From contig JANKKI010000605.1 of assembly GCA_025175665.1 (NCBI GenBank), forward strand, positions 1 through 64,000: a stretch of 64,000 bases of DNA. Direction: 5' to 3'. Of the stretch, positions 50,154 through 62,359 are shown piece by piece. Position numbers and translations under genes: made by a program. Origin of the DNA: Cinchona pubescens (taxonomy: Eukaryota > Streptophyta > Magnoliopsida > Gentianales > Rubiaceae). The notes beneath the pieces were generated by a model. The model saw nothing but the letters and a program-made list of their open reading frames with translations, ran no database searches and was not told the DNA's origin. Positions within the stretch are counted from its first letter, which is position 1, and each line of letters starts with the position of its first letter.

Positions 50154-51173
50154 TCCCAACCCGGTGATAACATCTTATGTACGAGCAGAAGTTAAATGAA
50201 GACGAAAACTTTTATTATATTTTACGTTTACACTTCAATGCGTGAACTTTGAACTTCGTATTTCCATGTAATTTCGTTTACTTGCTTAATTTTAGAAATA
50301 AGAAAAGAATCTTCTATGTTGGATTGAAGGGCACATTATACAATCTAGATTGAGATGGTATCAAGAGATAGTTGAATGCTAATGCCTTTCTTGCACGTGC
50401 ATTAACATTTTACATATAAGAATACAAGATTAGGAAACTCTAATAGGTCCATCCATCTAAATTAATTCCTTATTTATTAATTATTCAAGTAACGAAAGGT
50501 TGACTTGCAACGGTCTTCGATGACTACTAACCTTAATTGTATTGACCCCGAATCACATGCCCAGGAGTACTACCTTTGTTTTATTTTAATTGTGATTTTA
50601 AGTCGGTGTATAAAAAAAATTAACAAAGTAACTAAATTGTACCAATTTTATTACAAAAAATTATTCAAAGTGATTACATCACCTTGCACATTAAATTCCT
50701 TAATTATACAATCATGGCCTACCTCCATAAATATTAGCTAAAAATAAAGTAAAAAAAAATTATTTTATATATATATTTTTTGAATTCCTAAAATAACAAA
50801 TAATTTAAAATAAAAAAAAATTTATAAGGATAAGATATTAAACGAAACACTGGGAGTATGACCGAAAGAAACTTACTCATATTTCTGGACCATTAATGTC
50901 TTCAGGGTAATTCGTTCACCTAGAAATTAAGTATGCCAATAGAATTTTATGAATTTTTATTCAATTGAACAGGGCCCTCATTACATGGGTTGATCGTTGG
51001 CATATATAATTAATAATAGGGTAAATTACAAGGAAGTTTTTTTGTGATTTGGCTAATATTCATGTTACTCTAGGATTTTTGAAAATCCACATTCTGTTCT
51101 CTCACGATTTTGGTGAAAGTGAAACTATTAAATATTCCATTAAATAACATTAGGAGGCTGAAATTTTTTAATT

Positions 51174-51232
51174 ATAAGAGACAGTCTTTCAGTCGTAACT
51201 GGTAGGCGTGTGATTCCGGATCAACAAATATT
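51174..51232. other. Adapter remnant joined to inverted copy of 54215-54261
   Basis: ATAAGAGACAG at 51174-51184, then 51186-51232 is a perfect 47-base reverse complement of 54215-54261. A chimeric mate-pair read is the simplest explanation. Confidence 0.85.
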
Positions 51233-51635
51233 GTTAGTTAGTGTAAAAATTTTCAAATACTCTGAAATGGATTTTATGAGAGTAATTAAGTGATATTAGA
51301 CTTAAGAGTATTTTTTTATTTTTACACAAATCTGTTAGAATTTTATCTTTCCTTCCATTTTACCCAAAAAAAAAAAAAAAAAAATTCAAACTACAATGAG
51401 GCAGATTGTAGATTTACAGACTATAAGGGAGTTATGTGAATAATAGCCAAACCACAAGGGTTTCATTGTAATTTAACCTTAATAATATTGAAACCGAATT
51501 TTTAATTTGCAAGAGGTACTCCCTCTTAGGGTGTTCGTTCCAGTGATATGTGAATTTTGATTTATTTGACTTGACTTATTTATTTTCAATTTAAAAATGT
51601 CAAAGTGACTCATATAAATTCAAACTCCCTTATAG

Positions 51636-51673
51636 CTGTCTCTTATACACATCTAGATGTGTATAAGAGACAG
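51636..51673. other. Complete 38-bp Nextera mate-pair junction
   Basis: A perfect palindrome made of two full 19-base mosaic ends (CTGTCTCTTATACACATCT and its reverse complement) with nothing between. This is the exact product of circularising Nextera mate-pair fragments. Confidence 0.99.
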
Positions 51674-51930
51674 CGTGTATACTAAGCAGTAATTGAACAA
51701 AAATTCACTTTCATTTTATACTATAATTACGAAAATAAGTACATTATTTCCATAAATTCCATATTCTAATTTTAAAATTTAATATGTCATTCCACAAATT
51801 GAAAATATGACATACTATCATTTCAAAAAATTTAAAATATGACATGCTAAAAATAGAAATTTATTTAAAATTTACATTTTTTTTGGCTATTCCCTTAGAC
51901 TTAAGAAGTTAATATTAACCTACTAGGGAG

Positions 51931-51957
51931 CTGTCTCTTATACACATCTAGATGTGT
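51931..51957. other. Mosaic end plus part of second half
   Basis: CTGTCTCTTATACACATCT then AGATGTGT. Confidence 0.97.
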
Positions 51958-53774
51958 GGCTATTCCTACTATTCTACTTTGGTATATTTTCTTAAGTCTA
52001 AACTTTATATAAATATCAAAACATGTATTTATAGATATCTAATAGATATTTCAAGAATAATTAACATATATATAAATACTTAACTCTAGTCTCTATATCA
52101 TATGTATTAAAAGGAAGTTAATAATCCATTTAATTATCTACTAAAATAAAAGTGTTTTATTAATAAGTTGTACGCTTATAATATATAAGTACATAAATTG
52201 TGCATAATGTAAAATATTACATTAATAACTCAAAAAATTATATATTTAAGTATTAAAAATTAAGGAGGTGTTTGAGTTCGCATTAGCGAATTGGAATGAG
52301 AATGGGAATCATGAATCCCACTACACTCTCCTCCTCCTCCTCCCTTACTTGTTTGATTTGAATAAGAAATGAGTTTTATTATCTCTGATACAATTCATAA
52401 ATTTGAAATCTATGTCACAAGTAAGAAATGAAAGTAGGCATTTTCTAACACTTTCATTCTTATAGAATGATTCCTATAGTGATTAACCAAATTGCACCTA
52501 TGGTTATCATTAACCTTGATTCTCATTCCTTCCCCTTATACCCATAAACCAAATAACTCCTAACATACTATCAATTACTAGGCTATTTAATTATTAAGCA
52601 TTAAAAATATTCGTAGACAAATATATTATTATATTATTAGAATATATAGCTAAAATATTAAAATAATGCAATTGTTTGACTTATTCGACCAAAGTTTAAA
52701 ATAAAGTTGAGTCATAGAACGGAAATTACTTGTTATTTTGGAAAAAAGTTAGACAAATTAAGTTAAGTCTTTCTTTGATTTTCTCACTTGATTTTACTTG
52801 ATAGTTTGACTTAACTGACTGACTTTTAAACACCCCTACAATCCCTCTATACCAATCTAACTGTCCTTTAGTATTAGATTGATACACACGAATTAAGAAA
52901 TCTATTAAATTGTTTCAATTTTATAAAAATATAGTTTAAAATGATTGAATTGTCTCTTAACATTAACATTTCCCAACAAGATAATTCTCTCCCTCTTCAT
53001 TAATATGATACTAAAATTAATACTAGATAAGAGAGAGAACAAGGTAGGTAATTAAGAGACCAGACTATATTAACTTTTGTACTGAGGATAAAATTAAAAA
53101 AAAAAATTTAATACTTCATTAATTTTTAAATTGACAAATAATTTAATTCGATATAAATTATTTAATTATAATATTATTATTTTTTTTAAAACGAAAGGAG
53201 TACGTTACATAATCAAACTGCACATACAACTAGAAATACATAATTAGATACACAAATCAATTTGTAGCATATGTATGTCAACAATACAATCTTTTCCGTT
53301 CTTTCCTTTTATTGTACAAACCAATCTAATTGATGACTACAAATAGAAATTTTTTTCGTTCTTGCTTAAAGTACGGAACCCTTAGTAGTAATTCATCTAC
53401 ATGAATAACCAGATTGCTAAGATCTTTTATCATGAAATGTGGTGGACTAGTTAATGCTAATTGGACCATATATGAGAAAGACGACTTGGGAGACTTGCAT
53501 ATATGGGTCTTTTTTTTTGTGGCTGCTTTTATTGACCCCAAATTAGACGCTTAATTGTGACTTAAAAAAAAGTAATTCCATCTATTTTAAAATAACTGTC
53601 ATTTTAAACAAATTGACTTATTTGAAATTATTCGTCGCTTTATAAAATCAAAAAAGTAGTAAATGATATTTTTTTAACTTTTATTTTTATTTCATATGCA
53701 TGAAGGGAGAACTATGTAACTAGCATTTAATATAATATTTAATAGTTTCACTTTCACCAAAAGTCAAGTGAAAA

Positions 53775-53853
53775 AAATCAAATTCACATATCACTGGAAC
53801 GAACACCCTAAGAGCTGTCTCTTATACACATATAGATGATTATAATAAGACAG
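53775..53853. other. Inverted copy of 51523-51563 abutting a degenerate adapter junction
   Basis: 53775-53814 is the reverse complement of 51523-51563 with one base missing, directly followed by CTGTCTCTTATACACA (53815-53830) and a corrupted second half ending AAGACAG at 53853. Confidence 0.88.
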
Positions 53854-54996
53854 TATTAACCAAACTGTTCTAAGTACATAATCTAGAATATTGATATCGA
53901 TTATAAGCTGTAAGTTTGATTTTTGTGTTTTGTCGGTTTTAATATATTTATTTATTTATTTTTAAATATGTACATTTTAAAATTCAAGGGTAACATTCCA
54001 TCTTATTTCCTACCATCTAGTTATAGCTACCATACTAGATTTAAGTCAGGATTAAATCCTAGAAACTAAAACTTAAGAACTCATACATTTGTTTGTTGTA
54101 GCAGCAAGATTAGCATATGTAATTAGATTAGGAACCCTTAGAGGTCCATCCATGAGAAATTAATTCCTCATTTATTAATTATTCAAGTAAACGAACGGTT
54201 GGCTACTTAACCTTAATATTTGTTGATCCGGAATCACACGCCTACCAGTTACGACTGAAAGTTAAACTTGCTATATTTCTGAACCGTTAACTTCTTCTTT
54301 TTATCCATGGAGTAAATGAAATGTACATGATAATACCTTTAAATTAAGTATGCCTGTGTAATTCGTGTATAAATAAATCCAATACTTTTGTGTTTAAACT
54401 TGATTAAATATTTTAATGAGTTTATAAATGTGTTTAATTTAAATAATTTATCTTTCCAGCAGAAGTCAAACAAATTTTTATTGAGTCAAGTTCGATTAAA
54501 TTTAAGATTTACATGTAAATTTAAAACTTAAACTTATTAAATTGAATTCAAACTGAATTCAAAAATTAATTTAACCAACCAAATCTAATTTAATTCGAGT
54601 ATCAAGTATTAGGTACTTTAGTCTTATTTACAGCTCAATATATAGAATTTCTTGATTTTATTGAGTGGAACAGAACCCCAATCATATGGCTTGATCATTA
54701 ACATAATTAATAATATTGAAACCCAAATTTTTGTATGAGGTACAAAATCAACATATAGTTAGATACGGAAATCAATTTGCAGCTTAGTATACACGCATAG
54801 ATGTCAACGTACAACATTTACATAATCAAACTGCACATACAAACAGAAATATATATATATATATAAATATATATGTCAACAAGACTTTTCCGTTCTTTCC
54901 TTTTATTGTACAAACCAATCTAATTGATGACTAAAAATTGGGAAATTTTTAGATGTCCCAAATTCATGATGTGTCGTACTTGCCATAGATTCATTT

Positions 54997-55069
54997 AAAA
55001 AAATTTCTATTTGTAGTCATCAATTAGATTGGTTTGTACAATAAAAGGAACTGTCTCTTATACACATCT
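54997..55069. other. 54-bp inverted copy of 53303-53356 ending in a full mosaic end
   Basis: 54997-55050 is the exact reverse complement of 53303-53356 and runs without a gap into CTGTCTCTTATACACATCT at 55051-55069. Confidence 0.93.
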
Positions 55070-55134
55070 ACCATAACTACTATGAATTTGATCTACTAAG
55101 AATTTTTCGTATATGATAAATTGAATATATTTAG

Positions 55135-55581
55135 CTAAGGAGGCGAGCACCGGCGGGTATCAAGACCGCAGGCGTTTCCGGATGGAATCACGCAATTTGC
55201 ATAACGAATGCGGTTGCAAATTGGTCTTCGTTGTAATGCTCTGTAACTTATAGAATTAGGATCGGGTGGCCGACTTAGGAGGAGGAGGAGAGCTTGCACG
55301 AATTGCGCTATTATGCAAATGAAAATCATCGCGGTACACGAATCTTATTATCAGAACCTAAAATTGAAACAATCTCTAAATTATAAATTACTTGCTACTA
55401 TTAATTAATACTATATGGTTTGAGGTGTAGATGTTGTGTACTTACTGCTGCTGCTTAAGACTCTACCAAATATTCATGTAGATTGAGTGGGTTGGAGTAG
55501 TAGAATCAGAATGCTACTGAAAATCATCAGAAGGCAGTAGAACATGAAAATAGGAGAAGAAAATCTCTTCTTGCTTATCAT
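55135..55581 (-). pseudogene. Secreted-peptide gene family, copy A (damaged)
   Basis: Exon 1 starts at 55581 and encodes a signal-peptide-like MISKKRFSSPIF, then hydrophobic LLMIFSSILILLLQPTQST, but meets a TGA where copies B and C have Pro. The strong donor CA/GTAAGT lies at about 55453. Exon 2 (55135-about 55350) ends in a Cys-containing tail, ACGLDTRRCSPP, alignable with copy B's PCGFTQRRCRLPP. One frame of exon 2 also reads ISYRALQRRPICN and YANC, vaguely like RALF peptides, but copy B lacks this. Copy A appears inactive. Its upstream DNA (TATA at 55704-55712) is almost identical in copy C. Confidence 0.6.
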
Positions 55582-55703
55582 TTTTATTTATTTATTTTTA
55601 AAGAAAATCTGTGCGTCTCTCTGAAACTTATAGAATCTTTAGAGAAGTAGTACTAGCACTCTATGCATGCATGCTTGAATGAATAACTTAATTGCATTGG
55701 TCT

Positions 55704-55712
55704 CTTTTTATA
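55704..55712 (-). promoter_or_regulatory. Candidate TATA box of peptide copy A
   Basis: The minus strand reads TATAAAAAG, 123 bases upstream of the copy A ATG. In copy C the equivalent position (about 63530) reads TGTAAAAAG. Confidence 0.45.
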
Positions 55713-56169
55713 TTGAAAATGTCACGATATGGCCAAAGGGTTAATGCTAAGGGGAGCATGCGGTTAAAGACTTAATTGGGAGACTTGAAAGCTGCTATTT
55801 GGCTCTATGTATTGACCCCAATATTAGAGCTTGTGATATGTTTGACAGGAAAGAAACTTATTCAGAATCTTCGCCTCTTTAAACAGTTTCTTTTTTTCCG
55901 CAATAAAAAAAAAAAAAAAAAAAATTCTTTCATATTTTGAATTTGTCTTTTACATAATATGCATAAAATAATGAGACTTGTGAACAATATAAACCATTGA
56001 GAACGGATGAAAATTCTAAATTAAAAAGGTACATAATATTATGTCGTGAATATCATAATTGTATAATATTATAATCAGATTCACCAAAAAATAACCAAGA
56101 ATGATTGTATAACATTATAATCAGATTCACCAAAAAAAAAAATTCTTTCATATTTCGAATTTGTCTTTT

Positions 56170-56227
56170 ACATAATATGCAATAACAAAAGATTACAAAA
56201 GGAGAAGAAACTGCTTCTTGCTTATCA
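56170..56227 (-). pseudogene. Secreted-peptide gene, truncated copy A'
   Basis: Only the first codons (MISKKQF, from 56227) and upstream sequence of the peptide gene remain; it then reads into unrelated DNA (AATAACAAAAG...). The equivalent truncated copy recurs at 63961, so the truncation predates duplication of the block. Confidence 0.6.
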
Positions 56228-56299
56228 TTTTTTTTAGCTGAACTTCTCTTTTAAACTTGTAGAATCTATCTTTACTATTACATATCTTGTGGTACTCTA

Positions 56300-59200
56300 T
56301 CCATGCAAGAACGAATAATTTAATCTCATGGGTAGTTTATCATAAACAGGTCTCAGTATGGAGGAATATTTAATGCTAGGTGGACCATATATGAGAAAGA
56401 GTATGAGAGACTTGCATATATATGAGTCTTTTATTTTGTGGCTACTCTCTACACACTGCCACCAATACTGTAATTCCACGTAATTAAGGCGAAGTCATGT
56501 GATATTTAACTTATTACACCTTTTTGATAAACAGTTCGTTTATGACACTAAAAGTCCTTGATAAAATACTAAATTCTCAAAACACCATCCAATTGTCATC
56601 TTCTACATTCCAAATTTCTAATGACCAATTCCTGATACTACCACTTTCCCAAATATCTCCACACATTTCTCTCTCATAGTTTATGCATTTTCCCCCCCAC
56701 TTTATTTCTTTTAGTCTGGCCTCCCCACTGAATTCTCAAATTTTCTATTTGTTCCCGTTCTCTGTTTTATTCTTCTTTCAAATTTAGAAAAATAATCTAA
56801 AGAACTGAATCGTTTTTCTGGTGAAATGCAAAAGATTTTGGGTTTGAAAATTAATTTAAACTTTTGGAATCATTTTTTATGTTTGGGTTTTTGGTCTAAT
56901 TCGTGGAAAGTGGTGAATGCTGTTCAAAATCTGAAATGGGTCTACAATTTTGAGTTGTTAAAGTAATATTTGCAAAATTTTAGTGGTAGGATCGTTATGT
57001 GAGAAAAAAAAGGACGGGTCTATAATTTTGAGTTGTTAAAGTAATTAAAAAAGAAGCTCTGATTTGTATGTAAATAACGAATATTTCAAGAATGTTATTA
57101 TAAACATTTAGAATTTAATTAAACTAATATATTCTATATATTATTGATAGATGTATATAATAAATTAAAATTATTATAAAAAAATTAAAATGATAATTTA
57201 TTTTTTTATGTTGTTCTAAAATGTACCAAATTTTAATAAAAATAATCCTTGATCTTACTAAAAAATACATGCAATGCTAACAAAAAAAAAACATATAGTT
57301 TTAAAGATGTATAAAATTACATGTTACTTTAATTGGAATGTTATATAAATCTCTATCACAATTAATTATCATTAACATATTGTATAAATATGTATACATA
57401 AATAATATATTAGTATTTTTATATTTCTTAAACTCATGATAATATTTATTTTAGTATTCGATTGAAATTTTGAAGTTTGATTTCTTCATTCATGTTGATG
57501 CAACAAAATTAGGTTAATTTCGCTCCAAAATAATTTTGTTTTACATTTAGATTCTCAAATTATAATTTGTTATAACAACACCAACAATGACATGATCATT
57601 TAAAGATAAAGATTTTTTTTCATAATATTGAACTTTATAGATGTATGTATATAGTCTTTATCATTACTAAAAGATAAAATCATTATCAAGTATCAAACAT
57701 TATTTTATAAATAAAACGTGTTAAAATTTTTTTATTAGGGAAAATATTTACATGAGATCAAATAATATATGGTACTCTCTATAAAATCTTATTAAATAAA
57801 ATCTCTTTCAAAAAAATAAGAAAAAAATGAACTTACGTAAAATGTAATTAACAAAGATATCAAACTACACAGATTAAACTAATATATTCTTTATAATATG
57901 GATAGGTACAACGTAATATATTAAGATTGTTATCAAAAGATAAAAATAAAAGGTTGTTCTTTTATCTTGCTTTAAATGTAGAAAACATTAATAAAAAAAA
58001 TTGTTTATCTTACTCTAAAATACAGGAAACTGTACCAAAAAACTTGTAGTTCTAAATATATTCAAAATAACACGTAGTTTTTATATAATCTCTATTATAA
58101 TTAATTTTTTAATATATTGTGTAAATATGTATCAGAATATTAAATTTATTGGTATTGTTTCATATTGTTTAACCTTATAATAACATTCACTTCGGGACTT
58201 TATCAATATTCTAAATTATTCATTTCATCCTGAATGGTATCGAACATGGTTAGCTCCAAAGTTATATTTTGATATAGTATTTTACTATGAAATTAAAATT
58301 TGTATTTACGAAATATATATAAAAAATCATAGCTAACAAAAGTGTGTGAATTTTATTTTCATTTTTTGCATGCTTTTCTAATTAATTTCTTGTATTGTTT
58401 ACTAAAATATTTAATCTACATTTTTATTGTTTTGTAAAATAGTGTAAAAATTGCATAGTACTTTCCAAAGTTGACATGTAACATAATGTATATCTGTAAC
58501 TATTTTAGAATATTTAATATTATGATTTTATTTGCATAATTCATGTTATTTTTTTATCTTACTTACTTATTTTTTCTATATGTCATTCTAACAATTTATG
58601 CGTAGTATTCTTATAGGTCTTACAATAATTATTCTAAACTATTTTGGTAATACATCATACCATTGACTGAATTTTTTTACCTCATCAACAGTTAATCTAA
58701 ATTAATATTAGTTTATTAAATACTGTAACAAATAGTATTGTAATTTTCAAAATTAATATTTAAACTCAATACATACTAGTAAATACTTAGAGTATTCAAT
58801 ATTATGATTTATTTACATAATCTGTTATGTATTGTTTCTATATTAATTACTTAATTAAGTTTCTATAATAGCATCATAAATTATGGTAAAATTCTTGTAT
58901 GTGTTACGATGATTATTTTGAAATATTTTAGGCATTCAATCGTATCACGAGTTGAATTTATTTTCTATTTGATCAATAGTTACTTAAACCAATATTTTAC
59001 AAAATGATATTCTTAAATATAAGGATTTTGTAATCAAATATTACTATTAAATATATGTAAAATTAACAGATACTTTTATCTTAATTAAAAATTGTGAGTT
59101 TTCTATTCACACCGACCTTTAGTTTCATTGCTTGGTTAATTTTTTTCTTCATGTAGGGAAAGGAAAAACAAATATAAATTAACCGTAACAAAAAAATTAA

Positions 59201-60380
59201 ATGAGATAAGAAAATAGTGTTATATATTCCATTATTTTTTTTTTCACTTTTATAAATACTAAATTTTATTTATACAATTATTAATTTTGTGATTTTTAAG
59301 ATAGAGGAAAACTTTGATATTAAAAAGGCAAAATAAGTAAGCTTAAAGTGAAAAAATCTATTAACACTAATAAATTTAAAAGTCGAAGCAACAATTTAAC
59401 TTATCTACTATGATGAACAATTTATTAGTTATTATACATCTGATCCTAAACCACAACAACTTCGTGTTGTAACTAAAATAAATACATGATTAATCACATT
59501 ATACTAGAGCCAAAAATTTTATATTTTTATTCAAAATAGTTATAATAAAATGTTATTGGCATATAGAAATATATAAATGGAGTCTAATTAACTAACATGC
59601 AATAGCGTATTTGAATAAACAGTTAGAGAAAAAAATAATTATTTGCAAATTATAATATATAAAATAGTTACAAAATATTGTCTCTATTAGGAATAAAAAA
59701 TAAAATAATTTAAGTATATATAATAGTTATAAAATAATATTTTTATTTATTTTTTGCTCATGTATAAATAATTTTTCTACTCTTAAAAATTCATACCTTC
59801 TTTTTATGTATTTATGCTAAAATTTCGCACTAACATAAGGACAGAAAAAATTTGAATATACATAATAGTTATAAAAACAACTTTTATTTTATTTTTCATC
59901 AAATTATAAATTTTTTATACAAATTTATATTTTATCTTAATACATTTATGTTATAAACGAACTATAAATCAAAAAGAATTATATTATAGGAGTTTAAAAT
60001 ATATATAATAAATAATAGTAGTATTATAAAAGTTAGATAATCTTATTATATTTAATATAGCGTATTTTAGATAAGCTAATTATACTTAATGGAGGGCATG
60101 TTAGACATAATTATTTAATTAAACATGTATGTGTAGGTGGGACAATCTCGAAAAATATAAAAGATTATATATTTCGATTAGGATTGTATGACTAAAAATA
60201 GGTGGTTGCTTCCTAAAAATTAGGTAGTTAGATTAAAAGAGGAGTACAGTTACGGGTGTTGATCCGAACATATGTGAATAGAGGGAGATTTGAATTTAAA
60301 TATTACAAAAAGGAGAGAAACACAAAAAGAGGAGAAATAACTTATCTATACATTTATATATAGGTAATAGATAGATAGAC
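56300..60380. other. Very AT-rich region with degenerate tandem repeats
   Basis: No gene recognised. 57110-57480 and 57870-58230 are diverged copies (both begin near ATTAAACTAATATATTCT and share GTATAAATATGTAT-like strings), and 58480-58760 resembles 58790-59010. Probably an old, decayed non-coding repeat; the class is unclear. Confidence 0.5.
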
Positions 60381-60720
60381 TTCATGTTTTTGTATTCAAT
60401 TGAACAGGACCCTCATTACATGGCTTGATCATCATTATTCATTAACATATAATATAATTAATAAAATATTGAAACCAATCGAATTTTTAATTTGCAAGAT
60501 GTACATTACATAATCAAACTTGACATAGGAACAGAAATATATATAATTAGATACAGAAATCAATTTGCAGCCAGCTAGCTAGTATACATGCACATATATT
60601 TGTCAACGTACAATATTAATCTTTTACATACGAACGTTGTTTTCTTTTATTGTACAAACCAATATAATTGCTGGCTCCAAATACATGATAATTTAAAAAT
60701 ATTTAGCTAAGGATTGTTAT

Positions 60721-61117
60721 CTAAGGAGGCAGCCGGCACCGTCGTTGTGTAAAACCGCAGGGATTTTTTTGTATTGCAGCATGGGTTGCTGGTGTAGGAG
60801 GAGGAGGAGGAGAGCTTACACGAATTGCGCTATGAGCAGAGGTTGAAGGACAGATTCGCGGTACACCAATCTTATTATCAGAACCTGCCAAAAATTCAAA
60901 TCTTTAAATTATAAATTACTTGCTACTATTAATTAATGCAATATGGTTTTGAGGTGTATATGTTGTGTACTTGCTGCCGCCGCCGCTGCTGCTTAAGACT
61001 GCTAAACGCTGGTGTGGATTGAGTGGGTTGGGGGAGTAGAATCAGAATGGTACTGGAAATTATCAGAAGGCGATAAAAGATTAAAATAGGAGAAGAAAAT
61101 GCCTTCTTGCTTGTCAT
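60721..61117 (-). CDS. Candidate secreted peptide, copy B (open frame)
   Basis: Exon 1 61117-60971 and exon 2 60870-60721, with a GT-AG intron of 100 bp (donor GTACAC; acceptor ATAATAAG), give a 98-residue protein. It opens MTSKKAFSSPIL, has a hydrophobic signal-peptide core (LLIISSTILILL), then STPAFSSLKQQRRRQQ, the dibasic-rich stretch expected of a pro-peptide, then IGVPRICPSTSAHSAIRVSS, a run of five prolines, and a C-terminal PCGFTQRRCRLPP. Three cysteines. I cannot assign a family; the size, signal sequence and tandem copies suggest an extracellular signalling peptide. The alternative donor GCAAGT, matching the GTAAGT of other copies, would put a stop in the frame used here. Confidence 0.6.
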
Positions 61118-61154
61118 TTTTTTAGCTGGGCTTCTTTGTTAAACTAGTAGAATC

Positions 61155-61619
61155 CATAGTTTAAAAACTCGAAAAAACTCGGCCGAGTTGTACCGAATTG
61201 ACTCGACTTGGTAGAATTATAGGCGATTCGATGAAAAATTTAATGAACAACGAGGTTTATCGAGTTTTAGACTAAATTTGATAAATTCAACAAATAATCA
61301 CGAGTATTTATCAGAGTCGAGTTTATTTAATTTAACATTCAAAAATAGATAAATTTTGTATATAAAATTTTTAAAAAACTTAAATTTTCTGAATTAATAA
61401 TAAATAATATGTAAAAGAATCGCATATGAAACTTAAAATTTTAAATACTTAACCTAATTTTTGGCATATTTTTATTCTTAATAGATAAAATAATAAATAG
61501 ATATGGCTTATAATTTCGAGTATTTTATTTTTAATTTGATAAAACTCAATCGAATTTTTGAATATACTTGACTCATTAATTTTTTGAATCGAATCCGAAT
61601 TTCGTGTTTTTAAACATTG
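61155..61619. mobile_element. hAT-type MITE, 465 bp, with 8-bp target duplication
   Basis: Termini CATAGTTTAAAAACTCG and (inverted) CAATGTTTAAAAACACG, flanked on both sides by GTAGAATC (61147-61154 and 61620-61627). The related copies at 56260 and 63990 show the unoccupied site as a single GTAGAATC, which proves insertion after duplication of the block. An 8-bp duplication is the hAT signature. Confidence 0.9.
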
Positions 61620-61888
61620 GTAGAATCTATCTTTAGTATTATACGGTGGAAGTAGTACTCCATCCAAGCTTGAATGAATAACTTAATTGCATGGGCCTTT
61701 TATCTTAAACATATATGTCCCAATATGGGGGAATAGTTAATGCTAAGTCGACCACATATAAGAAAGACTTCCGAGAGTTGCATATATGCGTGGTTTTTTT
61801 TTTTTTAGATTTTTTTTTAATTTTCTGGCATTTATTGACCCCAAATTAGACGCTCAATTATTACTGAAAGAAAAGGTTCCCCCACCCC

Positions 61889-61914
61889 AAAAAAAAAAAA
61901 AAAAAAAAAAAAAA
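61889..61914. repeat. Poly-A tract
   Basis: A run of about 25 A residues, probably length-unstable. Confidence 0.8.
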
Positions 61915-62359
61915 CACATCTAACTTTGTACCCCTAACTCTCGAATTTATTCAAATTAAATCTAATTTTTAATTTCACCACCAAATTTAATAGAATCTTT
62001 ATACATAAACAACATTATTCAATTTTATGTACAATAATTTGCCATAATATTTTGAGTCAATGTGAAGATTTCGTTAGTATTGTTGACGATGTTAAAAATG
62101 AAACTGAATTCAGACAGATTTAAAATTTTAAGGGTGCAAACTATCTAATACTGAAAATTAGGGGTACAAAGTATTTAAAATTAAAATTTAAAAATGTAAA
62201 GTGAAAATAGGTATAATTTGATGATGGAATGTGGAATTAGTCCCAACACAAAAGAAGTTTTCTCTCATAATTCAAGTTTGTCTTGCCCAAATATGGGATG
62301 AGATCATGAGATTTGTCTACAATATAAACCATTGATAATGGATGTTGACGAGTCAATGG

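Larger units (their letters stand above)
50340..55130. repeat. Diverged repeats of the secreted-peptide locus plus adapter artefacts
   Basis: Stretches recur in diverged form: 50380-50570 matches 54118-54262; 50935-51010 matches 54650-54715 and 60380-60480; 53200-53290 matches 54720-54850 and 60500-60620; 53440-53560 matches the upstream DNA of the peptide genes (61730-61860). At 53300-53560 the flanks of a peptide gene meet with the coding part missing. Four adapter junctions and three inverted duplications fall inside, so the order is unreliable. Confidence 0.65.

Noticed and set aside
51636..51673. A novel palindromic interspersed repeat or regulatory dyad
   Set aside because: It is exactly two Tn5/Nextera mosaic ends joined head to head, with truncated forms elsewhere in the window.
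55135..55329. A definite RALF peptide gene
   Set aside because: Cysteine spacing differs from RALF, copy B lacks the ISY region, and exon 1 of copy A has a stop; kept only as a low-confidence possibility.
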